NCBI GenBank assembly: GCA_036840015.1
Contig: DAISVV010000205.1
Span: 1-5,896 of the forward strand
Reading direction: 5' to 3'
DNA length: 5,896 nt
From: SZUA-430 sp036840015
Lineage (GTDB): Bacteria; Pseudomonadota; Alphaproteobacteria; Micropepsales; Micropepsaceae
Numbering within the stretch: the first letter of the stretch is position 1; each line of letters opens with the position of its first letter. Positions 1-5,784 of this stretch are shown in pieces. Below the pieces are notes generated by a model. The model was not told where the DNA came from. It saw only the letters and a program-made list of their open reading frames with translations, and did no database searches. A program made the position numbers and the translations under genes.

Positions 1-263
1 TCGCGGTCGTGATGTGGGTGCTGGTGGCCTTCAACAAGGAGCCGCATGAGCAGTTTCGCCGCTTCGTGGCCGTGGGCGCAAAGTATGTCGGTCAGTGCCT
101 GAGCTACATCCTGCTCATCAGCAACGACAAGCCGTTCCCGCTGGGTCCTTTCCCGTCGGCTGATTATTTCCGGCCTGCGCGGCAGCAGGCAGTGCCTGCT
201 GCCGGCGCGCCTAGAGGATTCCCTCCACATAGACCGGCTTGCCATCCTGGCGGATGGCCTTGA
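1..263 (+). CDS. DUF4389 domain-containing protein, C-terminal part (5' end outside window)
   Basis: The frame is open from the window edge (first full codon at base 3) to a TGA at 261-263. The visible protein starts AVVMWVLVAFNKEPHEQF and continues with FRRFVAVGAKYVGQCLSYILLISNDKPFPLGPFP. This arrangement (a hydrophobic helix, a 'GxPhEq/n-lrrF' segment, a helix with a Y-x-x-Q pattern, then an acidic residue and KPFPF/L-x-x-P) matches my memory of the DUF4389 family, small inner-membrane proteins of unknown function. Family members usually end shortly after the KPFPF motif. This frame runs about 37 codons further, through a perfect hairpin and 53 bp antisense into the 3' end of the convergent GDYXXLXY gene. 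That tail (PARQQAVPAAGAPRGFPP...) is low-complexity, so the extension may be real or may reflect loss of an earlier stop. The ATG at 12 and GTG at 9 are internal residues rather than the start, because the homologous region extends to the window edge. Family assignment is fairly confident; function is unknown. Confidence 0.7.
   Translation, partial: AVVMWVLVAFNKEPHEQFRRFVAVGAKYVGQCLSYILLISNDKPFPLGPFPSADYFRPARQQAVPAAGAPRGFPPHRPACHPGGWP
177..208. terminator. GC-rich hairpin at convergent gene ends, possible bidirectional terminator
   Basis: GGCAGCAGGC (181-190) and GCCTGCTGCC (194-203) form a perfect 10-bp stem around a 3-nt loop (AGT). GCGC at 177-180 can pair with GCGC at 205-208 past a single bulged G. 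The hairpin lies just past the stop of the minus-strand GDYXXLXY gene (stop at 213-211) and inside the last codons of the plus-strand DUF4389 frame. Neither side has a T tract, so it is not a textbook intrinsic terminator. It may instead pause transcription or protect the 3' ends of the convergent transcripts. Confidence 0.5.
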
Positions 264-765
264 TCGCTGCGCGCCCCTTTTCGTCGACGGCGGCGTCGAT
301 GCTGATCGTGCCCTTGCGGGCAGCGTCCTCGATGGCAAGGCCCGTGCCTTGCGGTACAAAGTAGCTCTCGATGCCATAGCTGAGCGTGATGAACTGGCTG
401 GCCCCGTTGCCGGGTGCATCCATGCTGAGGACCTGTGCCCTCAGGCTGATCTCGGTGTCGGACGGCTGCTCAAGCGTGTCCGAGAGGGCGATGGCCGTCC
501 AGGCTTCGCCCGTGCGGCGCAGGCGGACATAGATCGTGTTGCCCGGCGCCATCGTGTTGGTGCCGTCCAGCCTGGCGATGTCGAGGCGGGAGATGTCGTA
601 ATTCAGCACGACATAGTCGCCGCGGAACAGGTCGCGCGGGTCAACCGGCACGACCTTCAGCGTCACGGAGCGGCTGCTGTCGAGCATCTGCTGGCGGTCG
701 AGGATCATCCAGCCGAGGGCGATGGTCTGGATGGCAACAATGAGAAGGATGCGCAGCTTGCTCAT
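211..765 (-). CDS. GDYXXLXY domain-containing protein
   Basis: This 184-residue protein carries the family signature GDYVVLNYDIS at residues 49-59, preceded by VDPRDLFRGD (about 41-50). A second conserved block, LSYGIESYFVPQGTGLAIE, lies at about 128-146. Residues 4-22 (LRILLIVAIQTIALGWMIL) form one N-terminal hydrophobic helix that should act as an uncleaved membrane anchor, placing the rest of the domain outside the cytoplasmic membrane. The family (COG4929-like) has no known biochemical role. The ATG at 765-763 was chosen because the anchor follows directly and GGGAGAA (780-774) lies 8 bases upstream of it. The frame is open much further upstream, but that stretch runs inside the DUF2157 gene and is arginine/proline-rich. 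The start overlaps the DUF2157 stop in an ATGA, which implies translational coupling. The two families often sit side by side, so a shared membrane complex is a reasonable inference. Confidence 0.88.
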   Translation of the reverse strand: MSKLRILLIVAIQTIALGWMILDRQQMLDSSRSVTLKVVPVDPRDLFRGDYVVLNYDISRLDIARLDGTNTMAPGNTIYVRLRRTGEAWTAIALSDTLEQPSDTEISLRAQVLSMDAPGNGASQFITLSYGIESYFVPQGTGLAIEDAARKGTISIDAAVDEKGRAAIKAIRQDGKPVYVEGIL

Positions 766-2057
766 GCGCCGGGTTCTCCCTGCTTGGCCATGCCTGCGAG
801 GAGGCGCCTGCGCAGCGGTTCGAGGCCGAGCGCGAGGAGGATCAGCAGCACGCCGCCAACCGTGAAGAACACGGCCTGGTCCATGAGAGCCGAGAAAAGC
901 TCGAAATAGGTGTAAAGCACCCACCCACCGAAGGCCACGATCGACCAGTTGATCACGAAGCGGTCATCGAGGCGCGCACCGCGCGAGAGGCTCCAGAGGA
1001 TGACGATGAGCGAGCAGACCAGATAGGGCACCTCGGTGCCGCTGGAATCGCCGCGGGTCTGCGTGACGTAGAAGATTGTTGCCGCGAGGGCAAAGAAGGT
1101 CCCGGCGATGTCCGCGCCCGAGGCGCCCTTGCGCTGGAGGGGCAGCATGACTGCGCCAAGCGTCATGAGCGAGGCGATCGCCGCAAAGAAGATCCAGGAC
1201 AGCGAGGTTCCCACCTCATGGCCGCCAAAGAGATGGACCACCGAGAAGGCGGCGATGAAGGTGAAGAAGGCATAGTGCCCGATCATCAGGCCGATCCCAT
1301 TCGGCCCTGTCTCCCGGATCTGGGTCACCGACCAGACAAGCAGGGGCAGGAAGACGTAGATCGATGCGATTTCGGCGTCGCTCCAGAAGAGCAGGTGCTG
1401 CAGGTTGTCGTTGGAGACGACGAACCAGAGGATAAGGCTGAGGGCTGCGAGGTGAATGCCCGGCCGCCAGCTCGTGCGGGCGGCCTGGGCTGCGCACACG
1501 GCCCAGAACACGATGAATTCAACGTGGAGCGGCCCATCGAAGTCGGTGGACTCCTGCACGGTCCAGAGGCTGCCGATCGCAAGGGCGGCGGCGAGGCTGG
1601 CACGCGAGGGGGCCAGGAGGGCTGTCACCAGCGCGCCCAGCGCCCAGAGCATCGTCCCGTCGGGATAGTGGGAATTGATGTTGTAGGTCTGGGCGACGAA
1701 CCAGATGTTTGCGCCGAACAGCAGCACGCCAAGGAGGAGGAAGGCCTCGCCGACGAGATCGCGGCCGGTCCCGCGAGCCCATATTGCCGCGGCGTAGGCG
1801 AGCCACATAGAGCCGAACAGGATGACGAGGCGTGCGCCCTTGGACATGTCGGCCCAGTTCGCGCCCACGAAGGAAAGCGCGCCGGCGCCGATCAGGATGG
1901 CCCCAAAGATGGCGAGGATGGTCTCAAGGCGGCCCCTTATGGTGGGGACGTCGATGGTGGCGAGGATGCGATCGCGGTTCTCGGCCGGGACCAGCCCCTG
2001 GCTGATCCACATGTCGAGGTCACGCTTGAGCTGTGTGACGTAGAAGGGTGGGCGCAT
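762..2057 (-). CDS. DUF2157 domain-containing polytopic membrane protein
   Basis: The protein is 431 residues from the chosen ATG. A short soluble N-terminus (about 1-43: MRPPFYVTQLKRDLDMWISQGL, VPAENRDRILA) fits the DUF2157 start, in which a small helical domain with 'W...G.i....' precedes the membrane part. Then come roughly 13-14 hydrophobic segments, among them LETILAIFGAILIGAGALSF, LVGEAFLLLGVLLFGANIW, SLSWIFFAAIASLMTLGAVM and a final helix near QAVFFTVGGVLLILLALGL, before a basic, cytoplasmic-looking tail (EPLRRRLLAGMAKQGEPGA). The segment GANIWFVAQTYNINSHYPDG is typical of the family. Function is unknown. Start choice: a TTG at 2105 touches the stop of the upstream methyltransferase and would add 16 residues (KTKILHVESCGAGPA). 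I prefer the ATG at 2057 because the family-like N-terminus begins there, although its only SD-like element (GGAG, 11 bases upstream) is rather far. The 3' end overlaps the next gene by 4 bases. Confidence 0.85.
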   Translation of the reverse strand: MRPPFYVTQLKRDLDMWISQGLVPAENRDRILATIDVPTIRGRLETILAIFGAILIGAGALSFVGANWADMSKGARLVILFGSMWLAYAAAIWARGTGRDLVGEAFLLLGVLLFGANIWFVAQTYNINSHYPDGTMLWALGALVTALLAPSRASLAAALAIGSLWTVQESTDFDGPLHVEFIVFWAVCAAQAARTSWRPGIHLAALSLILWFVVSNDNLQHLLFWSDAEIASIYVFLPLLVWSVTQIRETGPNGIGLMIGHYAFFTFIAAFSVVHLFGGHEVGTSLSWIFFAAIASLMTLGAVMLPLQRKGASGADIAGTFFALAATIFYVTQTRGDSSGTEVPYLVCSLIVILWSLSRGARLDDRFVINWSIVAFGGWVLYTYFELFSALMDQAVFFTVGGVLLILLALGLEPLRRRLLAGMAKQGEPGA

Positions 2058-2105
2058 GGCCGGTCCGGCTCCGCAGCTTTCGACATGGAGGATCTTCGTC
2101 TTCAA

Positions 2106-3476
2106 CTATGCCCGAATTGCGGCCTTGCGCAAAACGACGGCAAAGAACCCGTCCGTGCCGTTTTGTGCGGGAGAGAGCTGCAGGTATTCCGCGCTGCCGG
2201 AGGGCCAGGGCGCGTCTGTGAGGGTCGACCAGTGCTGGCGTGCCTCGATGCGATGGAAGCCCGGGTTTGCCGCGAGGAAGGCCTCGACCTGGCGTTCGTT
2301 CTCCTGGGGCAGCAGCGAGCACGTGGCATAGATGAGCAGGCCATCCGGCTGCACATAGTTGCTGGCGCGGGCAAGGATCGATGCCTGCAGCGCCGTCAGT
2401 TCGGCGAGGTTGGCTGCATGGGTGGACCAGCGGACATCCGGATTGCGCCGCCATGATCCCGTGCCCGAGCAGGGTGCGTCGACCAGCACGCGGTGGAAGC
2501 GACCGTGGAGGCGTTTCATGTCCTTGGTGTCGGTCGGGGGCAGCTTGATGCGCTCGGCGTTCTCGGCGCCGGCGCGCTTCATGCGGATTTTCGCGCGTGC
2601 AAGCCGCACCTCGCTGATGTCGCAAGCCACGATGTGTCCGCGGTTCTGCATCGCTGCGGCCAGCGCGAGCGTCTTGCCGCCCGTTCCCGAGCAGAAGTCC
2701 ATGACCTGCATGCCGGGCCTCGCGTCGCAGAGAAGGGCTGCGAGCTGGGAGGCTTCATCCTGGAACTCGACCAGACCATCGCGGAACGCACGCGTGGCCG
2801 AGACGTTGGTCTCGGGCGCGCAGCGCAGGCCCCAGGGGCTTGTTGCCATGGGCCTTGCCTCGACCTTGTCCCAGTGCAGGCGCTCGATGGCGACCTCGCG
2901 CGTGGCCTTCAGCGTGTTGACCCTGAGGTCGACAGGTGGGGGCGTGATGGCTGCGGCCATCTCTGCGGCAAAACGTTTGCCGAGCGCCGCGCCGAGGAGG
3001 TTGTCCCAGGGGGCGGGGCACTCAAGGCGCACGGCCTCAGGCATATCGGGGTCGTCGAGGGGGCGGCGCGCCAGCTTGCGCATCAGGGCAATGTCTTCGA
3101 CGCCGGCGGTGTCTTCCCAGCGTTGGCCGCGACGCGCAAACACGGTCCAGGCCGACATCAGTGCCGCGGGCGAGGCCTCTGCGGCCGCCTGGGCAAGGTG
3201 CCAGCTAAGGCGCGCGCGATGGCGGTTTATGGCGCCTAGTGTCTGGACCACCTCGCGGCGGCCCTGCGGCGAAAGCCCTGCGGCCGACTTGAGGGTGCGG
3301 GTGATCGCCTGGTCGAGCGAGGCGCCTGCTGCCTGCTGGATCAGTCCATCGGCCACGGCAGCTGCGATTGCGTCCCATGTTTCGGCCCGCGGATGCGTAG
3401 GGGTTGGGCGACGCGGCGGTCGGTTGCCGGTTTTCCGGGGTTTTCTGGAGGCACCGGCACTTTTGTTCGTTTGCAA
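2106..3476 (-). CDS. RsmB/NOP-family 16S rRNA (cytosine-C5)-methyltransferase (rsmB-like)
   Basis: This enzyme transfers a methyl group from S-adenosylmethionine to C5 of a cytosine in rRNA. Family hallmarks, numbered from the chosen start (456 aa): VDLRVNTLK at 182-190; VEFQDEAS at about 236-243; SAM-binding DFCSGTGGKT at 260-269; acidic motif CDISEVRLARAK at about 285-296; DAPCSGTGSWRRNPDVRW at 333-350, with product-release Cys336; ATCS with the catalytic nucleophile Cys386; and the C-terminal DGFFAVVLRK at 442-451. Residues about 34-160 are helical and occupy the place of the NusB-like domain of RsmB, but they are too diverged for me to confirm it, so the target base (C967 or another) is uncertain. 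Start: a TTG at 3476 has GGGAG 8 bases upstream. A GTG at 3557 would add 27 residues but lacks a good SD. The first 30 residues are basic and proline-rich (SRKPRKTGNRPPRRP), plausibly for RNA contact. It leads the minus-strand cluster. Confidence 0.87.
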   Translation of the reverse strand: MQTNKSAGASRKPRKTGNRPPRRPTPTHPRAETWDAIAAAVADGLIQQAAGASLDQAITRTLKSAAGLSPQGRREVVQTLGAINRHRARLSWHLAQAAAEASPAALMSAWTVFARRGQRWEDTAGVEDIALMRKLARRPLDDPDMPEAVRLECPAPWDNLLGAALGKRFAAEMAAAITPPPVDLRVNTLKATREVAIERLHWDKVEARPMATSPWGLRCAPETNVSATRAFRDGLVEFQDEASQLAALLCDARPGMQVMDFCSGTGGKTLALAAAMQNRGHIVACDISEVRLARAKIRMKRAGAENAERIKLPPTDTKDMKRLHGRFHRVLVDAPCSGTGSWRRNPDVRWSTHAANLAELTALQASILARASNYVQPDGLLIYATCSLLPQENERQVEAFLAANPGFHRIEARQHWSTLTDAPWPSGSAEYLQLSPAQNGTDGFFAVVLRKAAIRA

Positions 3477-3581
3477 GGGCAGGGCTCCCGAATTAGAAAC
3501 ACGGTTTCGCAGACCGATGCGTCGCCGGGCAAGCCCCTTGATTGCTCGCGGCCCCACACACTGGATCCAAGCTTAAAATCC
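3477..3581. promoter_or_regulatory. Divergent intergenic region between the RsmB-like gene and btaA
   Basis: About 105 bp must hold the promoters of both the minus-strand cluster and btaAB. Toward btaA the best pair I see is TTGCAA (3471-3476) and TAGAAA (3494-3499), 4/6 matches each with 17-bp spacing, which would give a 5' leader of roughly 75 nt. A closer TAAAAT (3574-3579) matches the -10 consensus 5/6, but it lies 2 bases from the ATG and has no properly spaced -35. I could not find a Pho-box-like direct repeat (CTGTCAT-type), although betaine-lipid genes are phosphate-regulated in other alphaproteobacteria. Toward the methyltransferase I found no convincing promoter. If the GTG at 3557 is its true start, the region shrinks to 24 bp. 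The promoter reading is weak. Confidence 0.3.
3485..3489 (-). promoter_or_regulatory. Ribosome binding site supporting a TTG start of the RsmB-like gene
   Basis: On the minus strand GGGAG lies 8 bases before the TTG at 3476-3474. No in-frame ATG occurs near the conserved N-terminus, and the upstream GTG at 3557 has no comparable SD. This site is therefore the main reason for choosing the TTG. Confidence 0.5.
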
Positions 3582-4799
3582 ATGGCGAACAAACTTCTGC
3601 AGGAAGCTGCGGTCAACCACCGCCTGACGTCCAAGCGCGGCCTCCTGGAACGCATGTTTACGATGATGTTCCAGGGTTTCGTCTACAACCAGATCTGGGA
3701 AGACCCGGATGTCGACATGGCGGCCCTTCGCGTTCGCCCCGACAGCCGCATCATCACCATCGCCTCGGGCGGGTGCAACGTGGTCAATTACCTGTCAGGG
3801 GACCCGGCGAAGATCATCGCGGTCGACCTGAACCCGAACCATATCGCCCTTACGCGGCTGAAGCTGGCGGCGCTGCGCTATCTTCCGAGCTACGAGGATT
3901 TCTTCGCCTTTTTCGGTGTCGCCAATTCAAAGACGAACCGCGAGAACTTCGACAAATACCTGGCGCATCGCCTGGACGAGAGCACGCGGCGCTACTGGCG
4001 CCACACCGCGCCCCTGCGCGGGCAACGCATCGACATGTTTGCGCGTGACCTCTATCGCTTCAGCCTGCTGGGGCGCTTCCTTGGGGTGCTGCAGACGGTG
4101 GCCAAGCTGCATGGCAAGCAGCTCAACGAGATGCTGACCGCGCGCTCGCCGGCCGAGCAGCGGGCCATCTTCGACCGCGTGATCGCGCCCCTGTTCGATT
4201 CCAAGCTGGTGAAGGCGCTCTCGAAGCTGCCGGTATCGTTCTATGCGCTGGGCATTCCGCCGGCGCAGTATGATGAACTCGCCAAGGACTCGAAGGGTGA
4301 TCCGGCGGGCCTCATCCGGCAGCGGATCGAGAAGCTGGCGTGCGACTTCCCGCTCCAGACCAATTATTTCGCCTGGCAGGCCTTTGGCCGTCGCTATGAC
4401 ACCGAGGATCGCCGTGGCGTGCCGCCCTATCTGCAGCAGCAGATCTATGACGTGGTGCGCACGCGCACCGACCGGGTCGAGACGCACCTTGCCTCGATGA
4501 CCGACTTCCTGGCCAAGCAGCCCGAGCGCGGCCTCGACTGCTATGTGCTGCTGGATGCGCAGGACTGGATGAACGAGCAGCAGATCACGGCGCTCTGGCA
4601 GCAGATCACGCGCACGGCCGCACCGGGTGCACGCGTGATCTTCCGCACCGCGGGTGCCGAAAGCCCGCTCGAGCGCAAGCTGCCGGCGGATCTCATCGGC
4701 CGCTGGAACTATCTGGGCGAAGAATCGCGGGCTTTCCACGACAAGGATCGCTCGTCGATCTATGGCGGCTTCCACATCTATGAGCTGAAGGGCAACTGA
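3582..4799 (+). CDS. btaA: BtaA, SAM:diacylglycerol 3-amino-3-carboxypropyltransferase (DUF3419)
   Basis: BtaA transfers the 3-amino-3-carboxypropyl group of S-adenosylmethionine to the free hydroxyl of diacylglycerol. It makes diacylglyceryl-homoserine and methylthioadenosine, the first step of betaine lipid (DGTS) synthesis at the inner membrane. The 405 residues match the usual family size of about 400. Visible marks: FVYNQIWEDP at 33-42; the SAM-binding loop SGGCNVVNYL at 62-71, followed by VDLNPNHIALTRLK at 81-94; a central family-specific helical region; and a C-terminal methyltransferase-like part with LDAQDWM at 324-330, RVIFRTA at 351-357 and RSSIYGGFHIYEL at 390-402. The ATG at 3582 was chosen because it sits about 20 residues before the conserved LLERMF...FVYNQIWEDP block. 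The frame stays open further upstream, but only over the antisense of the neighbouring gene. No clear SD precedes the ATG, so translation may be weak or leader-dependent. The stop overlaps the btaB start by one base (TGATG), so the two genes form one operon. Confidence 0.93.
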   Translation: MANKLLQEAAVNHRLTSKRGLLERMFTMMFQGFVYNQIWEDPDVDMAALRVRPDSRIITIASGGCNVVNYLSGDPAKIIAVDLNPNHIALTRLKLAALRYLPSYEDFFAFFGVANSKTNRENFDKYLAHRLDESTRRYWRHTAPLRGQRIDMFARDLYRFSLLGRFLGVLQTVAKLHGKQLNEMLTARSPAEQRAIFDRVIAPLFDSKLVKALSKLPVSFYALGIPPAQYDELAKDSKGDPAGLIRQRIEKLACDFPLQTNYFAWQAFGRRYDTEDRRGVPPYLQQQIYDVVRTRTDRVETHLASMTDFLAKQPERGLDCYVLLDAQDWMNEQQITALWQQITRTAAPGARVIFRTAGAESPLERKLPADLIGRWNYLGEESRAFHDKDRSSIYGGFHIYELKGN

Positions 4800-5464
4800 T
4801 GTCGGCTCCGGGCGCCTCGTCGAACGCGCATTCCGCGATGGACCAGATGTACCGCTACACGCGGCACGTCTATGACCTGACGCGCAAGTACTACCTGTTC
4901 GGTCGCGACAAGCTGATCGAAGAGCTGCCGGTGCGCGACGGCGACCATGTGTGCGAGGTGGGCTGTGGCACGGCGCGCAACCTTGTCGTGCTGGCGCAGA
5001 AGCGCGGCAACCTCCACCTTTATGGCATCGACGCCTCGGCCGAGATGCTTAAGACTGCGCAGGCCTCGGTTGACGGGGCCGGCCTGTCGGGCCGCATCCG
5101 GCTTGGCACGGCCCTGTCGACCGACTTCACGGCGGCCAAGCTTGGCCATGACCGGCCGTTCGACCGGCTTATCTATTCCTATTCGCTGTCGATGATGGAT
5201 GACTGGCGCGAGGCGCTGGAGCACGGGATTGCCCAGCTCAAGCCCGGCGGCACGATCCATGTGGTCGATTTCGGCAACCAGGAAGGCCTGCCCGGCTGGT
5301 TCCGCAGTCTGCTGAAGGGCTGGCTCGACCAGTTCCACGTGCGCTTCCGCCCCGAGGTCCGGGCCTGGTTCGAAGCGCAGGAGAAGGCCGGCCGGGGCAA
5401 GATGACCTACAAGGACGTGATGCGCGGATATGCCTATCGGCTGGATTTCGAGCTGAAGGGCTGA
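4799..5464 (+). CDS. btaB: BtaB, diacylglyceryl-homoserine N-methyltransferase (class I SAM-dependent)
   Basis: BtaB adds three methyl groups from S-adenosylmethionine to the amino group of the BtaA product, giving the zwitterionic phosphorus-free lipid DGTS. The 221-residue protein is a compact Rossmann methyltransferase. Motif I is VCEVGCGTARNL (51-62), the ribose-binding acidic residue follows in LYGIDASAEMLKTAQ (74-88), motif IV is FDRLIYSYSLSMMDDW (121-136), and the following strand is LKPGGTIHVVDFG (147-159). The N-terminal MDQMYRYTRHVYDLTRKYYLFGRDKLI and the SYSLSMM element match my memory of bacterial BtaB. Start: ATG at 4799 shares its A with the btaA stop and has GAAGG (4788-4792) 6 bases upstream. 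An internal ATG at 4838 is an alternative that would remove 13 poorly conserved residues. Position directly after btaA strongly supports this function over a generic methyltransferase. Confidence 0.92.
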   Translation: MSAPGASSNAHSAMDQMYRYTRHVYDLTRKYYLFGRDKLIEELPVRDGDHVCEVGCGTARNLVVLAQKRGNLHLYGIDASAEMLKTAQASVDGAGLSGRIRLGTALSTDFTAAKLGHDRPFDRLIYSYSLSMMDDWREALEHGIAQLKPGGTIHVVDFGNQEGLPGWFRSLLKGWLDQFHVRFRPEVRAWFEAQEKAGRGKMTYKDVMRGYAYRLDFELKG

Positions 5465-5466
5465 GG

Positions 5467-5502
5467 CGGGCGCCCTCAAGGAGGGTTGCAAGGGCGCGCC
5501 CG
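5467..5502 (+). terminator. Hairpin downstream of btaB, candidate terminator
   Basis: CGGGCG and CCCT (5467-5476) can pair with AGGG and CGCCCG (5491-5502) with a 2-base bulge, starting 2 bases after the btaB stop. The loop holds an alternative small stem, CCCTC (5473-5477) with GAGGG (5481-5485). No T tract follows, so this may terminate poorly on its own or serve as a 3'-end stabiliser. Confidence 0.4.
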
Positions 5503-5520
5503 AAAGGGCAAAAGAACGGC

Positions 5521-5542
5521 CCCCGCCGCCTCTCCGGCGGGG
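5521..5542. terminator. Second GC-rich hairpin before tRNA-Ser
   Basis: CCCCGCCG (5521-5528) pairs perfectly with CGGCGGGG (5535-5542) around a 6-nt loop. On the plus strand no T tract follows. On the minus strand the stem is followed by a T-rich stretch (TTCTTTT), so it would resemble an intrinsic terminator better for leftward transcription. It sits between btaB and the tRNA and could insulate the two. Confidence 0.4.
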
Positions 5543-5556
5543 CATGTGACTGGCAG

Positions 5557-5650
5557 GGAGCTGTGGCCGAGAGGCTGAAGGCGGCGGTTTGCTAAACCGT
5601 TATACAGTTGAAAAGCTGTATCGAGGGTTCGAATCCCTCCGGCTCCGCCA
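5557..5650 (+). tRNA. tRNA-Ser (anticodon GCU)
   Basis: This is a complete class II tRNA of 94 nt. Acceptor GGAGCTG (5557-5563) pairs with CGGCTCC (5640-5646) with one G-T wobble; the discriminator is G5647 and CCA is encoded at 5648-5650. The D stem is GCC (5566-5568)/GGC (5580-5582). The anticodon stem is 5584-5588/5596-5600, with a loop TTGCTAA carrying anticodon GCT at 5591-5593, reading AGC/AGU serine codons. The long variable arm TACAG (5603-5607)/CTGTA (5616-5620) with an 8-nt loop is typical of serine tRNAs. The T arm is GAGGG/CCCTC around TTCGAAT (5628-5634). The G discriminator is the usual serine identity base. Confidence 0.96.
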
Positions 5651-5654
5651 TTTC

Positions 5655-5784
5655 CCATTGAATTCATTGGATAATTTCCGCTTTTTCCCGGCCGCTCATA
5701 AGCCCGCTCATAAACTCTCTGGCGGCTTGAAAGGGACGCTTTGGGCGGGAATGCCATTAAATATGCGCTAAGCCATTGAATTCA
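5655..5784 (+). repeat. Two copies of a 12-bp direct repeat, 118 bp apart
   Basis: CCATTGAATTCA occurs exactly at 5655-5666 and at 5773-5784. The first copy also lies in a near-perfect inverted repeat, CCATTGAATTCATTGG (5655-5670), symmetric except for one T/T position in each arm. The second copy lacks the right half of that symmetry. The role is unknown: chance, a protein-binding site, or traces of an insertion footprint. Confidence 0.5.
5692..5715 (+). repeat. 12-bp tandem duplication
   Basis: CCGCTCATAAGC (5692-5703) is followed directly by CCGCTCATAAAC (5704-5715), identical at 11 of 12 positions. It is a short tandem repeat in the non-coding flank with no assignable function. Confidence 0.6.

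Noticed and set aside
1218..2456. Long plus-strand frame (412 codons) opposite the DUF2157 and RsmB-like genes
   Set aside because: It is an open antisense frame typical of GC-rich DNA. Its composition is charged and irregular with no domain, while the minus strand encodes recognisable families.
2359..3576. Long plus-strand frame (405 codons) opposite the RsmB-like gene
   Set aside because: It is an antisense shadow rich in Ser/Arg/Ala. The minus strand carries all the NOP/RsmB catalytic motifs.
3538..3579. TTGATT (3538-3543) with TAAAAT (3574-3579) as btaA promoter
   Set aside because: The spacer of 30 bp is too long, and the -10 would leave essentially no leader before the ATG at 3582.
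3563..3585. Close run of restriction-site sequences GGATCC, AAGCTT and CCATGG just before btaA, resembling a cloning linker
   Set aside because: There is no vector sequence around it, and both flanking genes are intact and composition is continuous. The CCATGG simply contains the start codon. Chance is the simplest reading, though comparison with relatives would settle it.
3927..4775. Minus-strand frame (282 codons) opposite btaA
   Set aside because: It is an antisense shadow (His/Arg/Leu-rich) with no domain; btaA is clear on the plus strand.
5669..5686. Possible terminator after tRNA-Ser (T5 run at 5682-5686)
   Set aside because: The only stem before it is 3 bp (GGA/TCC), too weak to call.
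5476..5757. Minus-strand 93-codon frame containing AGGIRTLDTAFQLYNGLANRRLQPLGHSS
   Set aside because: It is the antisense translation of tRNA-Ser, a well-known spurious 'protein' in databases.
5589..5771. Plus-strand 60-codon frame beginning inside the tRNA
   Set aside because: It starts in the anticodon region of the tRNA; it has no SD and no recognisable protein features.
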